A stretch of 64,000 bases of DNA from Delphinus delphis (lineage: Eukaryota > Chordata > Mammalia > Artiodactyla > Delphinidae), in assembly GCF_949987515.2 (NCBI RefSeq), contig NW_027192651.1:1364001-1428000 (forward strand). The letters run 5' to 3'. Below, piece by piece: positions 22,111-36,321 of the stretch. Numbering within the stretch: the stretch's first letter is position 1; the number at the start of each line of letters is the position of its first letter. Made by a program: the position numbers and the translations under genes. The notes under the pieces are model-generated. The model made no database searches and was not told where the DNA came from. It was given only the letters and a program-made list of their open reading frames with translations.

Positions 22111-23690
22111 AAATTTAACTCTCATTTCCCACCAGGAAGAGGAAATAACCAAAGGCTCAGCGTGCCGTGCCGGAACCAGATTAGGGCCTGAAGCCATCCT
22201 GCGGTGTTGCGGCCAGGTCACAAGAAAGCAAGTTGAAGAAAGGAGCTCAGGGGCACTGTAATTCACAAACCTGCAGAGTTATAAATGACAGCTATCGTCC
22301 AAAAATAGACTGAAGTAAGGCTGCCAAGAGGACTTGAAAGCGGGGCAGAATTGCAGGAAACCGATTTCAGGAGGTAGACTGGAATTGCATTGAAAGCATA
22401 GGAAAAGAGGCAGAACGTCCACAATGATGCACTTGGCCAAAAAGGGCGTATGCGTTTTTTCCTGAATATATTCAGGAAAAAACGCATACGCCCTTTTTGG
22501 CCAACCAAGCAAGCTTGCAAAGGAAATCTGCACTACAATGAAGTCTCACTTCCCCCCGGTCAAAAGGGCCATCTGAAAAAAGTGTAAAATCCAGAAAGGC
22601 AGGACAGGCCATGGAGAACTGGGAGCCTTGTTAATCTGATGGGCGGGATGTAAATTGCCAACAACCACTCGGGAGAAGTATATGGTGTTTCCTGAAACAT
22701 CTAAAAAACAAAGCAACAGAACCTAGGGCACTTCCACTTATGGTCCTATAGCTTAGGGAAATTAAAATCAAAAAGACACAGCCACCCCAAAGTTTGGAAC
22801 GGCTCTGTTTACAAGAACCTCGTTTACAGTACAAGTTCAACATCGCAGAAAGTGAAAAATGGATAAAGAAGTTGTGGTATTTACTTACAAAGCAATATCA
22901 CTCAGCAATGAAATCTATGTCATCAGGCCCTTAGCAGCACAATGAGTGGATTCAGGTATGATGATTCTAACTGAAGTAAGTCACACAGAAAAAGAAACAT
23001 CATAAGATATCAGTAATGCACGGAATGTAAACTTGGCTACACAGGAACTGCATTCCAAAACAGAACAGCGTCTCAAATTTAGAAAACCAACTTATGCTTG
23101 CTTAAGGGGAAAGGTGAGTTGGGGTGCTGCATAAAACCAGAGATTGAAATGAGCACAGATAAAGTTCCTTAAGCCAAATATGGAATAGACAAGAGCTACT
23201 CCTTGCTCAACGAAATGGACTCAACACCGCATATTAAACGCCTAAGAATGTACCTGACTAGTAAGTATCTTAAAACCTATGGATTGCTATGTGTCCAAAA
23301 GAGAATCAAGCGTGTGTACAGGGGCATAAACGCAGCAGTGATAGGATTGGAGAGGTTCGGTGAGCAAATGAAGACCCTTTGAAGTCATATTGCATGGTAC
23401 CCATTCCACGGGTCTCAACTCTCAAGGTTTAAGGTATTCTTCCTTCAGCTAAAACATGCATGTGGAACCCAGAGTATGATCAACCATGTGAACGGGAGAC
23501 GTGTTCAAATATGTCTCAGTTTTCCTCCCCTGGTACTCGGGTGCAACATTCCAGACGCTTTACTAACACTCTCCCGACTTGGAGAGTCAGTCCCTTTAAC
23601 CTCCCGTTTGGCCCAGTTTGCAATTTCTGCGGAAGATGAACAGGAATAGCGAGAACCAATGAGAGACTAGCTGGAGGTGTCTGGACAGGC
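22111..23690 (+). repeat. Satellite monomer 15 (1580 bp)
   Basis: The palindrome at 22433-22504 is perfect. Variants are TTGTTAATCTG, AGTATATGG, AGTAATGCACGG, GAACTGCATTCC, ACAGCGTCTC and CTATGTGTCC. The tail is CCCAGAG/GAACGGG with CTCCCGTTTGG and GGACAGGC. Confidence 0.95.
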
Positions 23691-25268
23691 AAATTTAACA
23701 ATCATTTCCCACCAGGAAGAGGAATTAACCAAAGACTCAGCATGCCGTGCCGGAACTAGATTAGGGCCTGAAGCCATCCTGCGGTGTTGCAGCCAGGTCA
23801 CAAGAAAGCGAGTTGAAGAAAGGAGCTCAGGGGCACTGTAATTCACAAACCTGCAGAGTTATAAATGACAGCTATCGTCCAAAAATAGACTGAAGTAAGG
23901 CTGCCAAGAGGACTTGAAAGCGGGGCAGAATTGCAGGAAACCGATTTCAGGAGGTAGACTGGAATTGCATTGAAAGCATAGGAAAAGAGGCAGAACGTCC
24001 ACAATGATGCACTTGGCCAAAAAGGGCGTATGCGTTTTTTCCTGAATATATTCAGGAAAAAACGCATACGCCCTTTTTGGCCAACCAAGCAAGCTTGCAA
24101 AGGAAATCTGCACTACAATGAAGTCTCACTTCCCCCCGGTCAAAAGGGCCATCTGAAAAAAGTGTAAAATCCAGAAAGGCAGGACAGGCCATGGAGAACT
24201 GGGAGCCTTGTTATGCTGATGGGCGGGATGTAAATTGCCAACAGACACTCGGGAGAAGTGTATGGTGTTTCCTGAAACATCTAAAAAACAAAGCAACAGA
24301 GCCTAGGGCACTGCCACTTATGGTCCTATAGCTTAGGGAAATTAAAATCAAAAAGACACAGCCACCCCAAAGTTTGGAACGGCTCTGTTTACAAGAACCT
24401 CGTTTACAGTACAAGTTCAACATCGCAGAAAGTGAAAAATGGATAAAGAAGTTGTGGTATTTACTTACAAAGCAATATCACTCAGCAATGAAATCTGTGT
24501 CATCAGGCCCGTAGCACCACAATGAGTGGATTCAGGTATGATGATTCTAACTGAAATAAGTCACACAGAAAAGAAACATCATAAGATATCAGTAATACAC
24601 GGAATGTAAACTTGGCTACACAGGAACTGAATTACAGAACAGAACAGGGTCTCAAATTTAGAAAACCAACTTATGCTTGCTTAAGGGTAAAGGTGAGTTG
24701 GGGTGCTGCATAAAACCAGAGATTGAAATGAGCACAGATAAAGTTCCTTAAGCCAAATATGGAATAGACAAGAGCTACTCCTTGCTCAACGAAATGGACT
24801 CAACACTCCATATTAAATGCCTAAGAATGTACCTGACTAGTAAGTATCTTAAAACCTATGGATTGCTATGTCTCCGAAAGAGAATCAAGCATGTGTACAG
24901 GGGCATAAACACAGCAGTGATAGGATTGGAGAGGTTCGGTGAGCAAATGAAGACCCTTTGAAGTCATATTGCATGGTACCCATTACACGGGTCTCAACTC
25001 TCCAGGTTTAAGGTATTCTTCCTTCAGCTAAAACATGCATGTGGAACCCAAGTATGATCAACCATGTGAACGGGAGACGTGTTCAAATATGTCTCAGTTT
25101 TCCTCCCCTGGTACTCGGGTGCAACATTCCAGACGCTTTACTAACACTCTCCCCACTTGGAGAGTCAGCGCCTTTAACCTCCTGTTTGGCCCAGTTTGCA
25201 ATTTCTGCCGAAGATGAACAGGAATAGCGAGAACCAATGAGAGACTAGCTGGAGGTGTCTGGACGGGC
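23691..25268 (+). repeat. Satellite monomer 16 (1578 bp)
   Basis: The palindrome at 24013-24084 is perfect. One A is lost in CAGAAAAGAAAC near 24570. Variants are TTTAACAATC, GGAACTAGATT, TGTTGCAGCC, CCCGTAGCACCAC and ACTCCATATTAAATGCC. The tail is CCCAAG/GAACGGG with TGCCGAAG. Confidence 0.95.
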
Positions 25269-26846
25269 AAATTTAACTCTCATTTCCCACCAGGAAGAGG
25301 AAATAACCAAAGACTCAGCGTGCCGTGCCGGAACCAGATTAGGGCCTGAAGCCATCCTGCGGTGTTGCGGCCAGGTCACAAGAAAGCGAGTTGAAGAAAG
25401 GAGCTCAGGGGCACTGTAATTCACAAACCTGCAGAGTTATAAATGACAGCTATCGTCCAAAAATAGACTGAAGTAAGGCTGCCAAGAGGACTTGAAAGCG
25501 GGGCAGAATTGTAGGAAACCGATTTCAGGAGGTAGACTGGAATTGCATTGAAAGCATAGGAAAAGAGGCAGAACGTCCACAATGATGCACTTGGCCAAAA
25601 AGGGCGTATGCGTTTTTTCCTGAATATATTCAGGAAAAAACGCATACGCACTTTTTGGCCAACCAAGCAAGCTTGCAAAGGAAATCTGCACTACAATGAA
25701 GTCTCACTTCCCCCCGGTCAAAAGGGCCATCTGAAAAAAGTGTAAAATCCAGAAAGGCAGGACAGGCCATGGAGAACTGGGAGCCTTGTTATGCTGATGC
25801 GCGGGATGTAAATTGCCAACAGACACTCGGGAGAAGTGTATGGTGTTTCCTGAAACATCTAAAAAACAAAGCAACAGAGCCTAGGGCACTGCCACTTATG
25901 GTCCTATAGCTTAGGGAAATTAAAATCAAAAAGACACAGCCACGCCAAAGTTTGGGACGCCTCTGTTTACAAGAACCTCGTACAGTACAAGTTCAACATC
26001 GCAGAAAGTGAAAAATGGATAAAGAAGTTGTGGTATTTACTTACAAAGCAATATCACTCAGCAATGAATTCTATGTCATCAGGCCCTTAGCATCACAATG
26101 AGTGGATTCAGGTATGATGATTCTAACTGAAATAAGTCACACAGAAAAAGAAACATCATAAGATATCAGTAATACACGGAATGTAAACTTGGCTACACAG
26201 GAACTGAATTACAGAACAGAACAGGGTCTCAAATTTAGAAAACCAACTTATGCTTGCTTAAGGGGAAAGGTGAGTTGGGGTGCTGCATAAAACCAGAGAT
26301 TGAAATGAGCACAGATAAAGTTCCTTAAGCCAAATATGGAATAGACAAGAGCTACTCCTTGCTCAACCAAATGGACTCAAAACCCCATATTAAACCCCTA
26401 AGAATGTACCTGACTAGTAAGTATCTTAAAACCTATGGATTGCTATGTCTCCAAAAGAGAATCAAGCGTGTGTACAGGGGAATAAACGCAGCAGTGATAG
26501 GATTGGAGAGGTTCGGTGAGCAAATGAAGACCCTTTGAAGTCATATTGCATGGTACCCATTACACGGGTCTCAACTCTCCAGGTTTAAGGTATTCTTCCT
26601 TCAGCTAAAACATGCATGTGGAACCCAGAGTATGATCAACCATGTGAACGGGAGACGTGTTCAAATATGTCTCAGTTTTCCTCCCCTGGTACTCGGGTGC
26701 AACATTCCAGACGCTTTACTAACACTCTCCCCACTTGGAGAGTCAGTCCCTTTAACCTCCTGTTTGGCCCAGTTTGCAATTTCTGCGGAAGATGAACAGG
26801 AATAGCGAGAACCAATGAGAGGCTAGCTGGAGGTGTCTGGACGGGC
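25269..26846 (+). repeat. Satellite monomer 17 (1578 bp)
   Basis: The palindrome at 25591-25662 has one mismatch, A at 25650 (CGCACTTTTT), a change shared with units 18, 26, 36 and 39. CCTCGTACAG lacks two T's near 25981. Other variants are ATTGTAGGAAACC, GATGCGCGGG and CACGCCAAAG. Confidence 0.95.
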
Positions 26847-28425
26847 AAATTTAACTCTCATTTCCCACCAGGAAGAGGAATTAACCAAAGGCTCAGCATG
26901 CCGGGCCGGAACCAGATTAGGGCCTGAAGCCATCCTGCGGTGTTGCGGCCAGGTCACAAGAAAGCGAGTTGAAGAAAGGAGCTCAGGGGCACTGTAATTC
27001 ACAAACCTGCAGAGTTATAAATGACAGCTATCGTCCAAAAATAGACTGAAGTAAGGCTGCCAAGAGGACTTGAAAGCGGGGCAGAATTGCAGGAAACCGA
27101 TTTCAGGAGGTAGACTGGAATTGCATTGAAAGCATAGGAAAAGAGGCAGAACGTCCACAATGATGCACTTGGCCAAAAAGGGCGTATGCGTTTTTTCCTG
27201 AATATATTCAGGAAAAAACGCATACGCACTTTTTGGCCAACCAAGCAAGCTTGCAAAGGAAATCTGCACTACAATGAAGTCTCACTTACCCCCGGTCAAA
27301 AGGGCCATCTGAAAAAAGTGTAAAATCCAGAAAGGCAACAGGCCATTGAGAACTGGGAGCCTTGTTATGCTGATGGGCGGGATGTAAATTGCCAACAGAC
27401 ACTTGGCAGAAGTGTATGGTGTTTCCTGAAACATCTAAAAAACAAAGCAACAGAGCCTAGGGCACTTCCACTTATGGTCCTATAGCTTAGGGAAATTAAA
27501 ATCAAAAAGACACAGCCACCCCAAAGTTTGGAACGGCTCTGTTTACAAGAACCTCGTTTACAGTACAAGTTCAACATCGCAGAAAGTGAAAAATGGATAA
27601 AGAAGTTGTGGTATTTACTTACAAAGCAATATCACTCAGCAATGAAATCTGTGTCATCAGGCCCTTAGCAGCACAATGAGTGGATTCAGGTATGATGATT
27701 CTAACTGAAGTAAGTCACACAGAAAAAGAAACATCATAAGATATCAGTAATACACGGAATGTAAACTTGGCTACACAGGAACTGAATTACAGAACAGAAC
27801 AGGGTCTCAAATTTAGAAAACCAACTTATGCTTGCTTAAGGGTAAAGGTGAGTTGGGGTGCTGCATAGAACCAGAGATTGAAATGAGCACAGATAAAGTT
27901 CCTTAAGTCAAATATGGAATAGACAAGAGCTACTCCTTGCTCAACGAAATGGACTCAACACCGCATATTAAACGCCTAAGAATGTACCTGACTAGTAAGT
28001 ATCTTAAAAACCTATGGATTGCTATGTCTCCGAAAGAGAATCAAGCATGTGTACAGGGGCATAAACGCAGCAGTGATAGGATTGGAGAGGTTCGGTGAGC
28101 AAATGAAGACCCTTTGAAGTCATATTGCATTGTACCCATTCCACGGGTTTCAACTACCCAGGTTTAAGGTATTCTTCCTTCAGCTAAAACATGCATGTGG
28201 AACCTAGAGTATGATCAACCATGTGATCGGGAGACGTGTTCAAATATGTCTCAGTTTTCCTCCCCTGGTACTCGGGTGCAACATTCCAGACGCTTTACTA
28301 ACACTCTCCCCACTTGGAGAGTCAGTCCCTTTAACCTCCTGTTTGGCCCAGTTTGCAATTTCTGCGGAAGATGAACAGGAATAGCGAGAACCAATGAGAG
28401 GCTAGCTGGAGGTGTCTGGACGGGC
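26847..28425 (+). repeat. Satellite monomer 18 (1579 bp)
   Basis: The palindrome at 27169-27240 has one mismatch, A at 27228. The 2-bp-shorter AGGCAACAGGCCATTGAG is partly balanced by an extra A in CTTAAAAACCTATGG. Other variants are TGCCGGGCCGG, CTTACCCCCGG and GCATTGTACCC. Confidence 0.95.
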
Positions 28426-30003
28426 AAATTTAACTCTCATTTCCCACCAGGAAGAGGAATTAACCAAAGGCTCAGCATGCCGGGCCGGAACCAGATTAGG
28501 GCCTGAAGCCATCCTGCGGTGTTGCGGCCAGGTCACAAGAAAACGAGTTGAAGAAAGGAGCTCAGGGGCACTGTAATTCACAAACCTGCAGAGTTATAAA
28601 TGACAGCTATCGTCCAAAAATAGACTGAAGTAAGGCTGCCAAGAGGACTTGAAAGCGGGGCAGAATTGCAGGAAACCGATTTCAGGAGGTAGACTGGAAT
28701 TGCATTGAAAGCATAGGAAAAGAGGCAGAACGTCCACAATGATGCACTTGGCCAAAAAGGGCGTATGCGTTTTTTCCTGAATATATTCAGGAAAAAACGC
28801 ATACGCCCTTTTTGGCCAACCAAGCAAGCTTGCAAAGGAAATCTGCACTACAATGAAGTCTCACTTCCCCCCGGCCAAAAGGGCCATCTGAAAAAAGTGT
28901 AAAATCCAGAAAGGCAACAGGCCATTGAGAACTGGGAGCCTTGTTATGCTGATGGGCGGGATGTAAATTGCCAACAGACACCTGGGCGAAGTGTATGGTG
29001 TTTCCTGAAACATCTAAAAAACAAAGCAACAGAGCCAAGGGCACTTCCACTTATGGTCCTATAGCTTAGGGAAATTAAAATCAAAAAGACACAGCCACCC
29101 CAAAGTTTGGAACGGCTCTGTTTACCAGAACCTCGTTTACAGTACAAGTTCAACATCGCAGAAAGTGAAAAATGGATAAAGAAGTTGTAGTATTCACTTA
29201 CAAAGCAATATCACTCAGCAATGAAATCTGTGTCATCAGGCCCTTAGCATCACAATGAGTGGATTCAGGTATGATGATTCTAACTGAAATAAGTCACACA
29301 GAAAAAGAAACATCATAAGATATCACTAATACACGGAATGTAAACTTGGCTACACAGGAACTGAATTCCAAAACAGAACAGGGTCTTAAATTTAGAAAAC
29401 CAACTTATGCTTGCTTAAGGGGAAAGGTGAGTTGGGTTGCTGCATAAAACCAGAGATTGAAATGAGCACAGATAAAGTTCCTTAAGCCAAATATGGAATA
29501 GACAAGAGCTACTCCTTGCTCAACGAAATGGACTCAACACCGCATATTAAATGCCTAAGAATGTACCTGACTAGTAAGTATCTTAAAAACCTATGGATTG
29601 CTATGTCTCCGAAAGAGAATCAAGCATGTGTACAGGGGCATAAACGCAGCAGTGATAGGATTGGAGAGGTTCGGTGAGCAAATGAAGACCCTTTGAAGTC
29701 ATCTTGCATGGTACCCATTACACGGGTCTCAACTCTCCATGTTTAAGGTATTCTTCCTTCAGCTAAAACATGCATGTGGAACCCAAGTATGATCAACCAT
29801 GTGAACGGGAGACGTGTTCAAATATGTCTCAGTTTTCCTCCCCTGGTACTCGGGTGCAACATTCCAGACGCTTTACTAACACTCTCCCCACTTGGAGAGT
29901 CAGCGCCTTTAACCTCCTGTTTGGCCCAGTTTGCAATTTCTGCGGAAGATAAACAGGAATAGCGAGAACCAATGAGAGACTAGCTGGAGGTGTCTGGACG
30001 GGC
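28426..30003 (+). repeat. Satellite monomer 19 (1578 bp)
   Basis: The palindrome at 28748-28819 is perfect. It has the short AGGCAACAGGCCATTGAG form, and ACACCTGGGCGAAG, AGCCAAGGGC, TTTACCAGAACC, GTTGTAGTATTCAC, GGGTCTTAAA and AAGATAAACAGG. Confidence 0.95.
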
Positions 30004-31583
30004 AAATTTAACTCTCATTTCCCACCAGGAAGAGGAAATAACCAAAGGCTCAGCGTGCCGTACCGGAACCAGATTAGGGCCTGAAGCCATCCTGCGGTGT
30101 TGCGGCCAGGTCACAAGAAAGCGAGTTGAAGAAAGGAGCTCAGGGGCACTGTAATGCACAAACCTGCAGAGTTATAAATGACAGCTATCGTCCAAAAATA
30201 GACTGAAGTAAGGCTGCCAAGAGGACTTGAAAGCGGGGCAGAATTGCAGGAAACCGATTTCAGGAGGTAGACTGGAATTGCATTGAAAGCATAGGAAAAG
30301 AGGCAGAACGTCCACAATGATGCACTTGGCCAAAAAGGGCGTATGCGTTTTTTCCTGAATATATTCAGGAAAAAACGCATACGCCCTTTTTGGCCAACCA
30401 AGCAAGCTTGCAAAGGAAATCTGCACTACAATGAAGTCTCACTTCCCCCCGGTCAAAAGGGCCATCTGAAAAAAGTGTAAAATCCAGAAAGGCAGGACAG
30501 GCCATGGAGAACTGGGAGCCTTGTTATGCTGATGGGCGGGATGTAAATTGCCAACAGACACTCGGGAGAAGTGTATGGTGTTTCCTGAAACATCTAAAAA
30601 ACAAAGCAACAGAGCCTAGGGCACTGCCACTTATGGTCCTATAGCTTAGGGAAATTAAAATCAAAAAGACACAGCCACCCCAAAGTTTGGGACGCCTCTG
30701 TTTACAAGAACCTCGTTTACAGTACAAGTTCAACATCGCAGAAAGTGAAAAATGGATAAAGAAGTTGTGGTATTTACTTACAAAGCAATATCACTCAGCA
30801 ATGAATTCTATGTCATCAGGCCCTTAGCATCACAATGAGTGGATTCAGGTATGATGATTCTAACTGAAATAAGTCACACAGAAAAAGAAACATCATAAGA
30901 TATCAGTAATACACGGAATGTAAACTTGGCTACACAGGAACTGAATTCCAAAACAGAACAGGGTCTCAAATTTAGAAAACCAACTTCTGCTTGCTTAAGG
31001 GGAAAGGTGAGTTGGGGTGCTGCATAAAACCAGAGATTGAAATGAGCACAGATAAAGTTCCTTAAGCCAAATATGGAATAGACAAGAGCTACTCCTTGCT
31101 CAACGAAATGGACTCAAAACCCCATATTAAACCCCTAAGAATGTACCTGACTAGTAAGTATCTTAAAACCTATGGATTGCTATGTCTCCAAAAGAGAATC
31201 AAGCGTGTGTACAGGGGAATAAACGCAGCAGTGATAGGATTGGAGAGGTTCGGTGAGCAAATGAAGACCCTTTGAAGTCATATTGCATGGTACCCATTAC
31301 ACGGGTCTCAACTCTCCAGGTTTAAGGTATTCTTCCTTCAGCTAAAACATGCATGTGGAACCCAGAGTATGATCAACCATGTGAACGGGAGACGTGTTCA
31401 AATATGTCTCAGTTTTCCTCCCCTGGCACTCGGGTGCAACATTCCAGACACTTTACTAACACTCTCCCCACTTGGAGAGTCAGTCCCTTTAACCTCCTGT
31501 TTGGCCCAGTTTGCAATTTCTGTGGAAGATGAACAGGAATAGCGAGAACCAATGAGAGGCTAGCTGGAGGTGTCTGGACGGGC
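30004..31583 (+). repeat. Satellite monomer 20 (1580 bp)
   Basis: The palindrome at 30326-30397 is perfect. TGTAATGCAC lengthens the spurious minus-strand frame. Variants are GCCGTACCGG, AATGAATTCTATG, CAACTTCTGC, ACCCCATATTAAACCCC, TGGCACTCGG and CAGACACTTT. Confidence 0.95.
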
Positions 31584-33162
31584 AAATTTAACTCTCATTT
31601 CCCACCAGGAAGAGGAATTAACCAAAGGCTCAGCATGCCGGGCCGGAACCAGATTAGGGCCTGAAGCCATCCTGCGGTGTTGCGGCCAGGTCACAAGAAA
31701 GCGAGTTGAAGAAAGGAGCTCAGGGGCACTGTAATTCACAAACCTGCAGAGTTATAAATGACAGCTATCGTCCAAAAATAGACTGAAGTAAGGCTGCCAA
31801 GAGGACTTGAAAGCGGGGCAGAATTGCAGGAAACCGATTTCAGGAGGTAGACTGGAATTGCATTGAAAGCATAGGAAAAGAGGCAGAACGTCCACAATGA
31901 TGCACTTGGCCAAAAAGGGCGTATGCGTTTTTTCCTGAATATATTCAGGAAAAAACGCATACGCCCTTTTTGGCCAACCAAGCAAGCTTGCAAAGGAAAT
32001 CTGCACTACAATGAAGTCTCACTTCCCCCCGGTCAAAAGGGCCATCTGAAAAAAGTGTAAAATCCAGAAAGGCAGGACAGGCCATGGAGAACTGGGAGCC
32101 TTGTTATGCTGATGGGCGGGATGTAAATTGCCAACAGACACTCGGGAGAAGTGTATGGTGTTTCCTGAAACATATAAAAAACAAAGCAACAGAACCTAGA
32201 GCACTTCCACTTATGGTCCTATAGCTTAGGGAAATTAAAATCAAAAAGACACAGCCACCCCAAAGTTTGGAACGGTTCTGTTTACAAGAACCTCGTTTAC
32301 AGTACAAGTTCAACATCGCAGAAAGTGAAAAATGGATAAAGAAGTTGTAGTATTCACTTACAAAGCAATATCACTCAGCAATGAAATCTGTGTCATCAGG
32401 CCCTTAGCATCACAATGAGTGGATTCAGGTATGATGATTCTAACTGAAATAAGTCACACAGAAAAAGAAACATCATAAGATATCACTAATACACGGAATG
32501 TAAACTTGGCTACACAGGAACTGAATTACAGAACAGAACAGGGTCTCAAATTTAGAAAACCAACTTATGCTTGCTTAAGGGGAAAGGTGAGTTGGGTTGC
32601 TGCATAAAACCAGAGATTGAAATGAGCACAGATAAAGTTCCTTAAGCCAAATATGGAATAGACAAGAGCTACTCCTTGCTCAATGAAATGGACTCAACAC
32701 CGCATATTAAACGCCTAAGAATGTACCTGACTAGTAAGTATCTTAAAACCTATGGATTGCTATGTCTCCGAAAGAGAATCAAGCATGTGTACAGGGGCAT
32801 AAACGCAGCAGTGATAGGATTGGAGAGGTTCGGTGAGCAAATGAAGACCCTTTGAATTCATATTGCATGGTACCCATTCCACGGGTTTCAACTACCCAAG
32901 TTTTAGGTATTCTTCCTTCAGCTAAAACATGCATGTGGAACCCAAGTATGATCAACCATGTGAACGGGAGACGTGTTCAAATATGTCTCAGTTTTCCTCC
33001 CCTGGTACTCGGGTGCAACATTCCAGACGCTTTACTAACACTCTCCCCACTTGGAGAGTCAGCGCCTTTAACCTCCTGTTTGGCACAGTTTGCAATTTCT
33101 GCGGAAGATGAACAGGAATAGCGAGAACCAATGAGAGGCTAGCTGGAGGTGTCTGGACGGGC
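31584..33162 (+). repeat. Satellite monomer 21 (1579 bp)
   Basis: The palindrome at 31906-31977 is perfect. Variants are AACATATAAAAAAC, AACCTAGAGCAC, CGGTTCTG, GTTGTAGTATTC and TTTGAATTCATATTG (an EcoRI site). CCCAAGTTTTAGG extends a plus-strand frame in this subtype. Confidence 0.95.
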
Positions 33163-34741
33163 AAATTTAACTCTCATTTCCCACCAGGAAGAGGAAATAA
33201 CCAAAGGCTCAGCGTGCCGTGCCGGAACCAGATTAGGGCCTGAAGCCATCCTGCGGTGTTGCGGCCAGGTCACAAGAAAGCGAGTTGAAGAAAGGAGCTC
33301 AGGGGCACTGTAATTCACAAACCTGCAGAGTTATAAATGACAGCTATCGTCCAAAAATAGACTGAAGTAAGGCTGCCAAGAGGACTTGAAAGCGGGGCAG
33401 AATTGCAGGAAACCGATTTCAGGAGGTACACTGGAATTGCATTGAAAGCATAGGAAAAGAGGCAGAACGTCCACAATGATGCACTTGGCCAAAAAGGGCG
33501 TATGCGTTTTTTCCTGAATATATTCAGGAAAAAACGCATACGCCCTTTTTGGCCAACCAAGCAAGCTTGCAAAGGAAATCTGCACTACAATGAAGTCTCA
33601 CTTCCCCCCGGTCAAAAGGGCCATCTGAAAAAAGTGTAAAATCCAGAAAGGCAGGACAGGCCATGGAGAACTGGGAGCCTTGTTATGCTGATGGGCGGGA
33701 TGTAAATTGCCAACAGACACTCGGGAGAAGTGTATGGTGTTTCCTGAAACATATAAAAAACAAAGCAACAGAGCCTAGAGCACTTCCACTTATGGTCCTA
33801 TAGCTTAGGGAAATTAAAATCAAAAAGACACAGCCACCCCAAAGTTTGGAACGGCTCTGTTTACAAGAACCTCGTTTACAGTACAAGTTCAACATCGCAG
33901 AAAGTGAAAAATGGATAAAGAAGTTGTAGTATTCACTTACAAAGCAATATCACTCAGCAATGAAATCTGTGTCATCAGGCCCTTAGCATCACAATGAGTG
34001 GATTCAGGTATGATGATTCTAACTGAAATAAGTCACACAGAAAAAGAAACATCATAAGATATCACTAATACACGGAATGTAAACTTGGCTACACAGGAAC
34101 TGAATTCCAAAACAGAACAGGGTCTCAAATTTAGAAAACCAACTTATGCTTGCTTAAGGGGAAAGGTGAGTTGGGTTGCTGCATAAAACCAGAGATTGAA
34201 ATGAGCACAGATAAAGTTCCTTAAGCCAAATATGGAATAGACAAGAGCTACTCCTTGCTCAACGAAATGGACTCAACACCGCATATTAAACGCCTAAGAA
34301 TGTACCTGACTAGTAAGTATCTTAAAACCTATGGATTGCTATGTCTCCGAAAGAGAATCAAGCATGTGTACAGGGGCATAAACGCAGCAGTGATAGGATT
34401 GGAGAGGTTCGGTGAGCAAATGAAGACCCTTTGAATTCATATTGCATGGTACCCATTCCACGGGTTTCAACTACCCAGGTTTTAGGTATTCTTCCTTCAG
34501 CTAAAACATGCATGTGGAACCCAAGTATGATCAACCATGTGAACGGGAGACGTGTTCAAATATGTCTCAGTTTTCCTCCCCTGGTACTCGGGTGCAACAT
34601 TCCAGACGCTTTACTAACACTCTCCCCACTTGGAGAGTCAGCGCCTTTAACCTCCTGTTTGGCACAGTTTGCAATTTCTGCGGAAGATGAACAGGAATAG
34701 CGAGAACCAATGAGAGGCTAACTGGAGGTGTCTGGACGGGC
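33163..34741 (+). repeat. Satellite monomer 22 (1579 bp)
   Basis: The palindrome at 33485-33556 is perfect. It is close to unit 21 in the L1-derived part (AACATATAAAAAAC, GTTGTAGTATTC) and has the same TTTGAATTCAT EcoRI variant. Private variants are GGTACACTGG and GGCTAACTGG. Confidence 0.95.
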
Positions 34742-36321
34742 AAATTTAACTCTCATTTCCCACCAGGAAGAGGAAATAACCAAAGGCTCAGCGTGCCGTG
34801 CCGGAACCAGATTAGGGCCTGAAGCCATCCTGCGGTGTTGCGGCCAGGTCACAAGAAAGCGAGTTGAAGAAAGGAGCTCAGGGGCACTGTAATTCACAAA
34901 CCTGCAGAGTTATAAATGACAGCTATCGTCCAAAAATAGACTGAAGTAAGGCTGCCAAGAGGACTTGAAAGCGGGGCAGAATTGCAGGAAACCGATTTCA
35001 GGAGGTAGACTGGAATTGCATTGAAAGCATAGGAAAAGAGGCAGAACGTCCACAATGATGCACTTGGCCAAAAAGGGCGTATGCGTTTTTTCCTGAATAT
35101 ATTCAGGAAAAAACGCATACGCCCTTTTTGGCCAACCAAGCAAGCTTGCAAAGGAAATCTGCACTACAATGAAGTCTCACTTCCCCCCAGTCAAAAGGGC
35201 CATCTGAAAAAAGTGTAAAATCCAGAAAGGCAGGACAGGCCATGGAGAACTGGGAGCCTTGTTATGCTGATGGGCGGGATGTAAATTGCCAACAACCACT
35301 CGGGAGAAGTGTATGGTGTTTCCTGAAACATCTAAAAAACAAAGCAACAGAACCTAGGGCACTTCCACTTATGGTCCTATAGCTTAGGGAAATTAAAATC
35401 AAAAAGACACAGCCACCCCAAAGTTTGGAACGGCTCTGTTTACAAGAACCTCGTTTACAGTACAAGTTCAACATCGCAGAAAGTGAAAAATGGATAAAGA
35501 AGTTGTGGTATTTACTTACAAAGCAATATCACTCAGCAATGAAATCTGTGTCATCAGGCCCTTAGCAGCACAATGAGTGGATTCAGGTATGATGATTCTA
35601 ACTGAAGTAAGTCACACAGAAAAAGAAACATCATAAGATATCAGTAGTACACGGAATGTAAACTTGGCTACACAGGAACTGAATTACAGAACAGAACAGG
35701 GACTCAAATTTAGAAAACCAACTTATGCTTGCTTAAGGGTAAAGGTGAGTTGGGGTGCTGCATAAAACCAGAGATTGAAATGAGCACAGATAAAGTTCCT
35801 TAAGTCAAATATGGAATAGACAAGAACTACTCCTTGCTCAACGAAATGGACTCAACACCGCATATTAAACGCCTAAGAATGTACCTGACTAGTAAGTATC
35901 TTAAAACCTATGGATTGCTATGTCTCCGAAAGAGAATCAAGCATGTGTACAGGGGCATAAACGCAGCAGTGATAGGATTGGAGAGGTTCGGTGAGCAAAT
36001 GAAGACCCTTTGAAGTCATATTGCATGGTACCCATTCCACGGGTTTCAACTACCCAGGTTTAAGGTATTCTTCCTTCAGCTAAAACATGCATGTGGAACC
36101 TAGAGTATGATCAACCATGTGATCGGGAGACGTGTTCAAATATGAGTCAGTTTTCGTACCCTGGTACTCAGGTGCAACATTCCAGACGCTTTATTAACAC
36201 TCTCCCCACTTGGAGAGTCAGTCCCTTTAACCTCCTGTTTGGCCCAGTTTGCAATTTCTGCGGAAGATGAACAGGAATAGCGAGAACCAATGAGAGACTA
36301 GCTGGAGGTGTCTGGACGGGC
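34742..36321 (+). repeat. Satellite monomer 23 (1580 bp)
   Basis: The palindrome at 35064-35135 is perfect. Variants are CCCCCCAGTC, TCAGTAGTACACGG, CAGGGACTC, CAAGAACTACTCC, ATATGAGTCAG, GGTACTCAGG and TTTATTAACAC. The tail is TAGAG/GATCGGG/TTCGTACC. Confidence 0.95.
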
